From positions 1 through 19,513 of the forward strand of contig CAMLOZ010000007.1 of assembly GCA_946481625.1 (NCBI GenBank): a stretch of 19,513 bases of DNA, given 5' to 3'. The position numbers and the translations under genes were made by a program. Origin of the DNA: an uncultured Haloferula sp. GTDB lineage: Bacteria > Verrucomicrobiota > Verrucomicrobiae > Verrucomicrobiales > Akkermansiaceae. The notes below the pieces were generated by a model that was not told the DNA's origin, did not search any database, and saw nothing but the letters and a program-made list of their open reading frames with translations. Of the stretch, positions 7,546 to 15,454 are shown piece after piece; within the stretch, counting starts at the first letter, position 1; each line of letters starts with the position of its first letter.

Positions 7546-10314
7546 TCATCCTTCCGGATCGAAATAGCGCTTCACCGCCTCCCGGTAGGGTTCCGGAACA
7601 CTTTCCGGATCGGGTGCGGACTGCGTCTCGCGCGGCTTCCCGGAGGGCCGCATGCTTTCGGATTCCGCGGCCGTCGCGACCGCCTTGCCGGGGCCTGTCT
7701 GTCCCTTGCCGTCGGCACTGCCGCCCATCGAAGCGGGCTCGAACTGCATCCGCTGCGGGCCCAGCACCGGGATATCCGGCATGCCGAAGCCGGGCGCGGC
7801 ATTGCCGGTCGGGCCGGTCCCGCCGCCGCCCATGCCGCCGCCGCCCATACCTTCATTCGGCGACATGCCGGGATTCTGGCACATGAGGCCTTCGAGCAAT
7901 TGCTGCATCGTTCCGTTCACATCGGGAGGCGCGACGGAGAAGTTCATGCACCGGCCCTGGCAGGCCGAGCGGAATGGATCACCCTCGTTCTTCATCAGGC
8001 CCTCGAGAATCGACCGCGCCAGTTCCGCTTGCACGAAGGCGTCGTTGGCCGCGCCTTGCTTGCCTTCGTCGGCGGCGCTCTGCATCGCTGACTGCGGATC
8101 GGCCAGGCGCAGGTCCTCCACGAACTTCAAAGCCGAGTCTCTCAAGGGGGTCAGCGAAGGATCATCAAAAGCATCCGCGCGCCGCGCCAGTTCGGCGGCG
8201 AACTTGTCGAGTTCCTCGCGGTTCTTCTGCTGGGTCTCCGCGAGGGAAGGCAGCAGGCGGCGGTTCTGGTCGTTGCCCTTGTGAATCTCCTCCGCGATTG
8301 TGCGGATGCGTTTGGTGACGGAGACCTGGTTCTGATAGATCTGCTGGAACTTCGCGGCCATCTCCAGGATCTTGCCGGCTTCCGCAACCTGCTTGGCATC
8401 GGCTTGCAACTGCCGGTGCTCCTGCTCGGTGGCGCCGAGGCGCTCGCGCATCTCGTGGATCGCACGACGCTGATCGCCCTCCGGCGCATTCGGATCGAAC
8501 TTCGCCAGTTGGCCCAGATTCGCCTTCGCGTTCGCGGCACCCTTCTCCGCGAGTTGCTTGAGACGTTGTTCCAGTTCGAAGGCGGGGAAATCCTTCGCCA
8601 ACTCTTCCAGCAGGGCCGCCGCCTGCTCGTGAGCGGCCTGAGCTTGCTTGCGGGCCGCTTCCACGGCCGCGGGATCGTTGAGATCCGCCGCCCTTTCCAT
8701 GGCATCGAGGGCCTCCCGCGCCTGCTCGAAGGCACGGGCGATCGCCGCATAGCGGGCGGAGAATTGTTCGAGCGTGGTCTGCGCGCGGATCCGCGCCGCG
8801 TAGTCTTCCTCCGAGATGATCCGCACCCGGGAGATCTCCGAGGCACCCTGGCCGAGCAGCGAGGGATTGTGGTCGGAAGCTTCAAGGAACAGTTCGATTG
8901 TCTGCCCGGGGCTCACACCGAGCCGCGAGAGTTCGATGGCATCGGCAAAGTCATAGTTCCGGTCGCGCAGCACCGGGGCCACCACACGGGTGCGATCGCG
9001 GAAGCCTTCGAGGGTTCTTACCAATTGCACCTTAGCCAGAGCATGGTCGTCTTCCGCCCTCCCCGCGAGGCGCAGGGTGGTGCCGGGAGTGGCAAGCAGC
9101 ATGCGGGGTGGCGAAGCCAGATCGACCACCGGAGCGGCGTCCGGCAGCGTCTTCATTGCCAGCTCCACGGGTGCGGCGGCCGCGGTGCCCCGCACATCCC
9201 TGAGCAGCGCCGATAGCTTGCCCGGACGGGTGGCAATCCAGCGGAATGCCACCCTGTCCCCCCCTGTGACTTCGCCGGCGATCTCCTCCGGGACCGCCTC
9301 GACCCCGGGGGCGGTGGCAGGAGTGAAGACCAGGGCGGAGGGCGCGAGGGGCCTGTTGCTGGAAAGCTCCAGCAGCACCGCAGAGCCTTCGATCGCGGAG
9401 ATTTCGTTGGTATCCAGCGGCACGGTGGAAGCTTCGCGACCGGTGTAGGCAGGCGGTGTCACGGTCAGCTTGCCTGCCAGCACCTTCGGCTGGAGCAGCA
9501 GCTCGACGGGTAGCCAGTGGGAGCGGGCCTTGCCACAGGCGAAGGCGATCAGGACCGGGTCGGTGAGCGACTCCAGCGTGCGGGAAAAGCGGGTCCCGGT
9601 TTCCCGGAACGACGGCAAACGTAGTAGTTCGTTTGATCCCGGACGGCGCACAAGCAACTCCACCGGATGTTCCAGCTCTCCGCCGGTCACCTCGACCGCG
9701 ACCACCAGATCGCCACCGTAGACCGCGGACAATTCAGCAGGTTCGACCGCGAATTTCAGCGGACTCCAAGGCGGAAGATCGGCGCCCGGCTCCAGCAGGC
9801 GGCTGGCAATCGTCCGCGTGGCCTCGGGCTTCGCCAACGCGAGGATGCCCATCGGCAGCAGCGCAAGCACCAATGCCAGTGCCGCCATGCCGACCCTGCG
9901 CCAGCCGATGAGTTTCGAAACCGGAACGTTTCTCAGGGTCGCCGCGACTTCGGCCTGCGCACGCTCCGCAAGCATTCTCGCCAGCGGCGTCTGTTCTCCG
10001 GAGACTTGCAGGCCCATCGCTCCTTCCGCGGGCTTGCGGGGGGAACCGATCAATCGATCGACGGCCTCGGCCCCGCGCTTGCGGGAATACCGGCTGGCGA
10101 TTGCAAGCAGCGTCACCGCCGCAACCGCGATCACTCCGAGCAAGATCTTCACCATCGCGGTACGCGGCGAGGCTTCGAAGGCGAACCATGCATCGGCCAA
10201 GCCCGCGGCCAAAGCCAGCACACAGGCCGCCGCGGCAGCGAGCAGCAGCGCAACGAGCCAACGGCCGAGCCGTCGCCAGCGGCGGACGCGATCCAGTGCG
10301 GAGTGAAAGTTCAT
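7546..10314 (-). CDS. DUF4175-like three-TM coiled-coil membrane protein
   Basis: The 922-aa protein has three predicted TM segments (about 19-41, 53-76 and 141-162), so the large C-terminal part should be periplasmic. Residues about 185-500 look like repeated beta-rich segments (TVTPPAYTGRE, ALLRDVRGT, RLAGRAEDDHALAKVQLV). Residues 500-770 are highly charged helices and coiled coil (EDYAARIRAQ onward). The tail holds CQGRC (C785/C789), C812 and a Gly/Met-rich stretch at about 815-835, ending in PEPYREAVKRYFD. The architecture matches the DUF4175/TIGR02302-type proteins in MoxR-DUF58-DUF4159 clusters of alphaproteobacteria and planctomycetes. The molecular role is unknown; a periplasmic scaffold is inferred. 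Its ATG forms an ATGA overlap with a 17-codon ORF. Its own TGA overlaps an in-frame ATG of the next gene. Confidence 0.72.
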   Translation of the reverse strand: MNFHSALDRVRRWRRLGRWLVALLLAAAAACVLALAAGLADAWFAFEASPRTAMVKILLGVIAVAAVTLLAIASRYSRKRGAEAVDRLIGSPRKPAEGAMGLQVSGEQTPLARMLAERAQAEVAATLRNVPVSKLIGWRRVGMAALALVLALLPMGILALAKPEATRTIASRLLEPGADLPPWSPLKFAVEPAELSAVYGGDLVVAVEVTGGELEHPVELLVRRPGSNELLRLPSFRETGTRFSRTLESLTDPVLIAFACGKARSHWLPVELLLQPKVLAGKLTVTPPAYTGREASTVPLDTNEISAIEGSAVLLELSSNRPLAPSALVFTPATAPGVEAVPEEIAGEVTGGDRVAFRWIATRPGKLSALLRDVRGTAAAAPVELAMKTLPDAAPVVDLASPPRMLLATPGTTLRLAGRAEDDHALAKVQLVRTLEGFRDRTRVVAPVLRDRNYDFADAIELSRLGVSPGQTIELFLEASDHNPSLLGQGASEISRVRIISEEDYAARIRAQTTLEQFSARYAAIARAFEQAREALDAMERAADLNDPAAVEAARKQAQAAHEQAAALLEELAKDFPAFELEQRLKQLAEKGAANAKANLGQLAKFDPNAPEGDQRRAIHEMRERLGATEQEHRQLQADAKQVAEAGKILEMAAKFQQIYQNQVSVTKRIRTIAEEIHKGNDQNRRLLPSLAETQQKNREELDKFAAELARRADAFDDPSLTPLRDSALKFVEDLRLADPQSAMQSAADEGKQGAANDAFVQAELARSILEGLMKNEGDPFRSACQGRCMNFSVAPPDVNGTMQQLLEGLMCQNPGMSPNEGMGGGGMGGGGTGPTGNAAPGFGMPDIPVLGPQRMQFEPASMGGSADGKGQTGPGKAVATAAESESMRPSGKPRETQSAPDPESVPEPYREAVKRYFDPEG

Positions 10315-10364
10315 GGTGAGGGCGGATATGTCCCGATGGACGGGGAGTGAAGGTTTCGATTCAT
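10311..10364 (-). CDS. 17-codon ORF bridging two operon genes (possible translational relay)
   Basis: ATG 10364 overlaps the TGA of the upstream VWA gene (ATGA at 10364-10361). The frame reads MNRNLHSPSIGTYPPSP and stops at TGA 10313-10311, which overlaps the ATG of the DUF4175-like gene (ATGA at 10314-10311). The mini-ORF therefore fills the only sizeable gap in the upstream part of the operon, with four-base overlaps at both ends. No Shine-Dalgarno motif precedes the DUF4175-like start, so terminating ribosomes from this ORF could re-initiate there. The peptide is Pro/Ser-rich and resembles no domain I know. Chance is a real alternative, because a 46-nt gap can be open in one frame at random. 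Confidence 0.3.
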   Translation of the reverse strand: MNRNLHSPSIGTYPPSP

Positions 10365-12580
10365 GCCAGTCCCTGCCTCCTTCGAAGATACCATTCCGCC
10401 GCGAGGACGAGCGAGATCAGTACGGCGAGCGGCCAGCGGGTCCATGAGGGCTCCCAGATGACACCGGTGCTGCGTGCGGTCGGGGTCTCCGGGGTGAAGG
10501 TCTTTTCCAGGAACCCGCCTAACTCCGCCGCGGCAATCATGCTACCGCCGGAGGACTCCGCCAGGCGGGCGAGGAAGTCCGGGTCCGCCGCCAGATTATC
10601 GCTTTCCGCAGGCGGGGCCGGCACGGTGAAGCTGGCTTCCGGCGCGGGCGGGGATTTCTCGCGAGGATCAACCACGCTGAGTTTCCATGCGCCCGCCGCA
10701 TCCGGGGTGAAAGAAGCGCGCCATTGCGGATGCCCGCCGGGATCGGGATAGACGGCGGGCTTCGATTCCGAAGCCTTGCCATCGGGCGCGACGATCCGCA
10801 AGAGGGGCTCGGGAATCTCGCCACTGCCGCGGAATGACATGGTGACCGCCACGGTATCACCCGCACGACCTCGTAGCGAGGGCAGACGGAGCGAGAAATC
10901 CTGGCCGGGAAGGAACTCGGAGTAGGAAGCCATCCACTGGATCAGCTGGGTCCAGAAGTCCTCGTACATGTTCCCCAGTTCGCGGGCCTCCGGATAGAAG
11001 TCCCACTTCCAGAGACCATCGCCATTCACCAGCCCGCAGACACCCTGGCCATAGCGCCTCACCAGCAGCGCCGGGAAGCGCCCGGAAAGTCCGGAAGCAC
11101 CCTCGCTGACACCCTCCGCCAGGACACGGGTGAAGGGTTTTACCAAGGAGATCTGGCGGGCGTCCTTGAGCGTCGGGAGGGCATTCCAAAGTGAAGCATC
11201 CGGTGAGGGCAAAGCCTCTCCGAAGAGTCCCGCGGCTTCCCCGTCGGCGACGGGGCGGAAGCGGAAATCGCCCGCGGTCGCGGCGGCCCAAGTCACCGGC
11301 TCCAAGGTCTCGAGGCCGGGCAAGCTGCCGGTGGCGGGCTTGCCGCGGGCGAAGAGCACGGCACCGCCCCGGTCCCGCACGTAGGCGCGCAGCGCTTCCA
11401 TCCGCGCGGGAGTAAGGAAGGCGTCGACGTTCTTGCCGAAGATGACGAGATCGTAGCGCGAGAGTTCGTCGAGCGTTTCGGGGAAGATCGCCTTGGCGGT
11501 TTCGACCGGTTCGGCATCGCCGGAATCGATCCGGAAGTAGCGCTCTTCCGACAGGCGGTGGACCGAGTGGACTTCCATCTGCGTCTGCTGGCGGAGCAAT
11601 TGGGCGAGGAACTTGCTGTCCCAGTAGGGAGCGCCCTCCGCGAGGAAGACCCGGGTCTTGGACTCCAGGAGGCGCAGGTTCACGGAACTGCGGTTGTTGC
11701 CCGCGTTGGTCTCATCCGGCAGCGCGACGGTCTCCAAGGTCCAGCGGGTGCTGGCGGGGGGAGCTTCAAGCTCGAAGACGGCGAAGACCGGCTTCCCCGG
11801 GGCGAGCTCCACCGGCATCCTGGCGAGTTCCTTGCCGCCTTCGTCGAGCAGGCGGACTTCCGGCTTCTGCGGTGCCAATCCTTCCAAAGCGACGGCGAAG
11901 GGAATGCGGACCTTCTGGCCCTTGAAGACGGTGACGGTGGGCCGCGTGGCGCGGACGACAAGGTCACGCGGCGGGACCCCGGCACCGATCGCCACGGCAT
12001 GGAGAGGCGCACGACGCGAGCGCAGGCGCAGTGCGAGCGATTCGAGTTCAGCGGGAGAGGGCGAAGCGGTCTGTCGGCCATCGCTCAGCACGACCACGCC
12101 CGCGAAGGAGTCACCCGAAGCGGCAGCCTCTTCCAGCAGGCGCTTGAGCGAGCCATGAAGGTCGGTGCCGGTTCCCTGAGCGACCGGCGTTCCGGCGTCC
12201 TCGGCAGCGGGGCCTGCGGCGAGATCGAAGGGATGGATCCGCACCGGAATGCCGCGGGCCTTCGCCGACTTCGCGGCCATGCTTGCGAGTTCCGCCGCTT
12301 CTTCCGCGCGAGTGCCCTGCGCGCCGGGCTGGGCCATCGATGCCGACCGATCCAGCAGCACGAGCCAAGGTCGCTCGCGGTCTTCCGTGGGGCGCACCCA
12401 CTTGCCGGGATTGAGCAGCAGGATACAGATGGCGGTCACGCCGGCCATCCGCAAGGCGAGCAGAAGGGCGCGCTTGCGGGTCGGCAAGCCCGCGGAGCCG
12501 CGCCATGATAGCCAGTCCACCGCGACCAACGTCAGCGCCAGCAACGGGATCAGGAGCGGCAATGGAAGCGGGGGATTCAT
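10361..12580 (-). CDS. VWA-domain membrane protein with glutaminase-like C-terminal half
   Basis: The 739-aa protein has N-terminal TM segments at about 8-24 and 38-57, and a C-terminal TM at about 714-731 followed by the basic RRRQ. The VWA domain shows a complete MIDAS: D77-R-S-A-S81, a GTGTD loop near 136-140, and LSDG with D167. It should bind Mg2+ or Mn2+ and a ligand. Beta-rich segments follow. Around 370-410 there is a flavodoxin/class I glutaminase-like stretch (YDLVIFGKNVDAFLT, then RAYVRDRGGAVLFARGK) without the catalytic Cys elbow. This fits the 'glutamine amidotransferase-like, VWA' membrane proteins of MoxR clusters in Verrucomicrobia and Planctomycetes. It probably faces the periplasm between its terminal TMs. 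The start overlaps the upstream BatA-like gene's stop (ATGA). Confidence 0.8.
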   Translation of the reverse strand: MNPPLPLPLLIPLLALTLVAVDWLSWRGSAGLPTRKRALLLALRMAGVTAICILLLNPGKWVRPTEDRERPWLVLLDRSASMAQPGAQGTRAEEAAELASMAAKSAKARGIPVRIHPFDLAAGPAAEDAGTPVAQGTGTDLHGSLKRLLEEAAASGDSFAGVVVLSDGRQTASPSPAELESLALRLRSRRAPLHAVAIGAGVPPRDLVVRATRPTVTVFKGQKVRIPFAVALEGLAPQKPEVRLLDEGGKELARMPVELAPGKPVFAVFELEAPPASTRWTLETVALPDETNAGNNRSSVNLRLLESKTRVFLAEGAPYWDSKFLAQLLRQQTQMEVHSVHRLSEERYFRIDSGDAEPVETAKAIFPETLDELSRYDLVIFGKNVDAFLTPARMEALRAYVRDRGGAVLFARGKPATGSLPGLETLEPVTWAAATAGDFRFRPVADGEAAGLFGEALPSPDASLWNALPTLKDARQISLVKPFTRVLAEGVSEGASGLSGRFPALLVRRYGQGVCGLVNGDGLWKWDFYPEARELGNMYEDFWTQLIQWMASYSEFLPGQDFSLRLPSLRGRAGDTVAVTMSFRGSGEIPEPLLRIVAPDGKASESKPAVYPDPGGHPQWRASFTPDAAGAWKLSVVDPREKSPPAPEASFTVPAPPAESDNLAADPDFLARLAESSGGSMIAAAELGGFLEKTFTPETPTARSTGVIWEPSWTRWPLAVLISLVLAAEWYLRRRQGLA

Positions 12581-14568
12581 GCCGTGCGGGTGGAGGGTTT
12601 AAGCCCGGCGACCCAACCCTCGACGAGGAGGAAGGCGAGCGCGGCAGCGATCAGCCAAGGCCACAGCGGGAGGCCGTGCTCGAGCGCGGCACGCCGTGCG
12701 GTGGAGTTCCCGTATGAGGAAGCCGGGCCGGCTCCGGGAGCGGCTGCCATCGGCTTGAGCAGCGATTCGCTTTCGGGGAAATTGACGACGTTGAGGTGTA
12801 CGGGTTGTCCGGACACCAGCCACTGGTAAATCCCCGGAATTGCGGAAGCCTCGCTGCGCCATGACTGACCCGCGGCCACCAACGGCGGATGCGAGCCGTC
12901 CGGAGCCTGGAGTACCGGCGAGCCCGAGGCATCCGGCGCGGGATCGGTCCACACCGGGGCTTCCCCCGGCGGGACCTCGAAGGTTTCGGCAGCGCTGCGC
13001 GGCGCGAGATAGAGCAGCAGTTCCGCGATGGCTGGCAGGAACGCAGGTTCGCCGGACCAGGTCGCGAGCTTGGGATCGAGCGACAGATTGCAAAGCATCA
13101 GCGGCGCGTCCTTCGCCTCCAACAAAGCGGGCTGGCCGTCAGCGAAGCTGGCCACAAGCCGCGCCGAGGATGGAGCGACCAAGGGCGCGCGGGCCTTGAA
13201 CTTCCCGCCGAGGGGATTGCCGAACTCGCCGCCTGCGAAGAGGCGGAAGGCGGGATGGTCCGCGGCGGGCGAGGCTTCCCAACCGGCTTCCAAGGTCTGG
13301 AATCCGCCATGGGCATGGATCGGTTCCGGCTCTTCACCGAAGAGCCCGGCGACAGCCCGCGCCGAGCCATGCGGCCCCGCAAGTACGAGAACCGCCGTAC
13401 CTTTCGAGGCGAGATCGCGGATCACGGGAACATCGCTCTTCTGGAAATCGGGAACACACAGGATCTCGCAAGGCGGCAGGCGGCCGCTATCGCCCGCGGG
13501 AAGGGTATCGAGCCAGGGAAGCGCGCCCGCCACCCGTTCCAAGGTCTTGGCCACCGGGCCGTCCGGAGGTCCCGCGACGGCGAGGCGGATCGATTCGCGC
13601 ACCCGCACCATCGCGTGGCGGCGGTCGTCGCCGGGGAAGCCGTCGCCATCGATCTCCGCGGTGAGCGGCAGCAGGCCCGGGGCCGCACAGCGCACCGTGA
13701 AGGCCGCCTCCGCCTCGCCGCGCGGCGGAAGGTTCAACACTTGCGATTGGCGCGAGCCCCCGGCATCCAGCGTGAGCGAAACCCGCCGCGCTTCATCCGA
13801 GTGATTGGCCACCCGGCACTGGGCGATCATCTGTTGGCCCGCGACCGGCGATGCGGGCATCGCGACAAGCGAGCTGACCGCCAGATTCGGGACATCCGCT
13901 TTTGCCACCGGCACCATCCGCAGTTCGACTCCGTCCGGAACGAGCGGCGCGAAGTTCTTCCACGCGCTCTCTTGAAAATCGGAGACGATGTGAAGCTCCT
14001 TGCGCCCCGTGACGCCAGCGAGTTGCCGCAGTGCCAGCTCCATGGCGGCATCGAGGGCACCGGGCTCGGGCCGGGCTGCCGCACGGGACAGTTCTTCGCT
14101 CAGGAAATCGCGGTTCGGAGCAGGCTCCGGGAAGACCGCGTCGGGTGCGGCATCCAGCCAGACGATGTTCGCGAGGTCCGGCTTCGCTTCGTCGAGAATG
14201 CGGCCGGCTTCCGCGCAGCCGGATTCGAAGCGGCTGGCCGCGCCCTCCTTCGCCGCCATCGAGGCGGAGCGGTCGATCAGCAGGACAATGGCGCGGCGCT
14301 CGCCGGGCAGCGGCGCATTCCTGGAGAAAAGGAGCGGGCCGAGGAAGGCCACGGCCAGGGCGAGCAGCGCGAGGGTCCGCAGCGCGATCAGCAGCCAGTC
14401 CTTCGGCTTGCGGAAGCGCGAGGTAAGCCCCATGACCTTCCGGAGGAACTCGACATTCGAGAACCGGTATTGCGGCGGCTTCGCCCGCGACAGCAGGTGA
14501 ACCAGCACCGGCAGGCCCGCAAGCGCGAGCAGCCCGAGGAGCGCCGGATATTGGAAGAACAAGGACAT
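12577..14568 (-). CDS. BatA-like VWA membrane protein
   Basis: The 663-aa protein opens with the BatA N-terminal double-TM module (TIGR02226 type): FFQYPALLGLLALAGLP, then VLVHLLSRAKPPQYRFSN, a loop with FLRK, and TM2 at about 59-81. The VWA domain follows, with MIDAS D99-R-S-A-S103 and IVSDFQES (D197). The middle has CARDB/immunoglobulin-like beta segments (QMIAQCRVANHS, RVSLTLDAG). The C-terminus has another TM (about 634-652). Bat proteins were linked to aerotolerance in Bacteroides and act with MoxR ATPases, but their biochemical activity is unsettled. It lies 4 nt after the DUF58 gene and overlaps the next VWA gene by ATGA. The two VWA proteins share overall topology and may form a heteromer (inference). 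Confidence 0.83.
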   Translation of the reverse strand: MSLFFQYPALLGLLALAGLPVLVHLLSRAKPPQYRFSNVEFLRKVMGLTSRFRKPKDWLLIALRTLALLALAVAFLGPLLFSRNAPLPGERRAIVLLIDRSASMAAKEGAASRFESGCAEAGRILDEAKPDLANIVWLDAAPDAVFPEPAPNRDFLSEELSRAAARPEPGALDAAMELALRQLAGVTGRKELHIVSDFQESAWKNFAPLVPDGVELRMVPVAKADVPNLAVSSLVAMPASPVAGQQMIAQCRVANHSDEARRVSLTLDAGGSRQSQVLNLPPRGEAEAAFTVRCAAPGLLPLTAEIDGDGFPGDDRRHAMVRVRESIRLAVAGPPDGPVAKTLERVAGALPWLDTLPAGDSGRLPPCEILCVPDFQKSDVPVIRDLASKGTAVLVLAGPHGSARAVAGLFGEEPEPIHAHGGFQTLEAGWEASPAADHPAFRLFAGGEFGNPLGGKFKARAPLVAPSSARLVASFADGQPALLEAKDAPLMLCNLSLDPKLATWSGEPAFLPAIAELLLYLAPRSAAETFEVPPGEAPVWTDPAPDASGSPVLQAPDGSHPPLVAAGQSWRSEASAIPGIYQWLVSGQPVHLNVVNFPESESLLKPMAAAPGAGPASSYGNSTARRAALEHGLPLWPWLIAAALAFLLVEGWVAGLKPSTRTA

Positions 14569-14572
14569 GCTT

Positions 14573-15454
14573 TCAGGAGTGCCGCAGGCGATCGAGCAGC
14601 GTGAAGTAGGATTCGGTAGTGGAGACCAGGGCGTAATCGGCCCGGCGCGACGCGGCGAGGGAACGCAGCGAGCGGACGTGCTCCTGCAGGTGGTCCTTCC
14701 ATGCTTGCCGCAGCGATTGCGGGTGCACGATCAGGCGCTCGCCGTTCTCCATATCGACGAAGCGGGCGAGGCCCCGGTCGCCTAGATCCATCTCCGACGG
14801 ATCCAGCAGGTGGAAGAGATGCACGCGAAAGCCGCGGTGGAGGTAGGGATTGAGCGCCTTGAAGAGTTCCGCGGGATCGCAGAAGAAGTCGGAAAGCAGC
14901 ACCAGGGTACCGCGGCGCTTGAGCAGCGGCGCGGCGCGCTTCAATGTCTCGATGATCGAGGTTCCCTTGCCCGCCTCGTTCTTCTCCAGCGTGGTCAGCA
15001 ACTCGTGGAGGTGCTTGCGGGTGGAGCCCGGCGGAAGGAAGCGGCGGATGCCTTCGTCGAAGAGGGTGAGCGAGACGCGGTCGTTCTTCGAGATGACGAG
15101 CCAGGAAAGGCAGGCCGCGAAAAAGGACGCATACTCGATCTTGCTCAGGCGCTCTTCGTTTTCGGGGAATGCCATCGAAGCCGAGCAATCGAGGAAGAGA
15201 TGGCACTCCAGGTTGGTCTCCTGCTCGAAGGTGCGGAGGAAGAGCTTGTCATTCCGCGCGAAGACCCGCCAGTCCACCTGCGCGAGGTCGTCGCCGGGCA
15301 CGTACTGACGGAACTCGTGGAACTCGATCGACGAGCCGCGCTGCTTCGAGCGGTGCCGTCCGGACAGATACCCTTCCACCATCGCCTTCGCCCCGAACTC
15401 GTAGTTCTTCAGGCGGCGGATGTCGTCCGGCTTGAGATATTTGAAGGTCTTCAA
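14573..15454 (-). CDS. DUF58-family VWA-like protein, TTG start
   Basis: The 293-aa protein has the DUF58 core: EGYLSGRHRSKQRG (27-40), EFHEFRQYVPGDD (44-56) and DWRVFARNDKLFLR (61-74). A VWA-like metal site follows at D89-C-S-A-S93 (LFLDCSASM), with VLLSDFF further on. It lacks the N-terminal TM pair of many DUF58 proteins, so it is the short soluble form that partners MoxR. The start is TTG at 15454, overlapping the MoxR stop as TTGA. The first in-frame ATG (Met25) would cut into the conserved KYLKPDDIRRLKN lead-in, so TTG is preferred. Expected role: cytoplasmic adaptor between MoxR and the membrane VWA proteins (inference from gene order). Confidence 0.88.
   Translation of the reverse strand: MKTFKYLKPDDIRRLKNYEFGAKAMVEGYLSGRHRSKQRGSSIEFHEFRQYVPGDDLAQVDWRVFARNDKLFLRTFEQETNLECHLFLDCSASMAFPENEERLSKIEYASFFAACLSWLVISKNDRVSLTLFDEGIRRFLPPGSTRKHLHELLTTLEKNEAGKGTSIIETLKRAAPLLKRRGTLVLLSDFFCDPAELFKALNPYLHRGFRVHLFHLLDPSEMDLGDRGLARFVDMENGERLIVHPQSLRQAWKDHLQEHVRSLRSLAASRRADYALVSTTESYFTLLDRLRHS

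Noticed and set aside
7828..7860. Repeated GGC/ATG codons as a possible DNA repeat element
   Set aside because: It is a short in-frame Gly/Met-rich coding stretch of the DUF4175-like protein, not an independent repeat.
12889..14604. 571-aa plus-strand open frame antisense to the BatA-like gene
   Set aside because: Arg/Gly/Ala-rich composition with no domain, typical of frames opposite a high-G+C gene; the opposite strand encodes a clear BatA/VWA protein.
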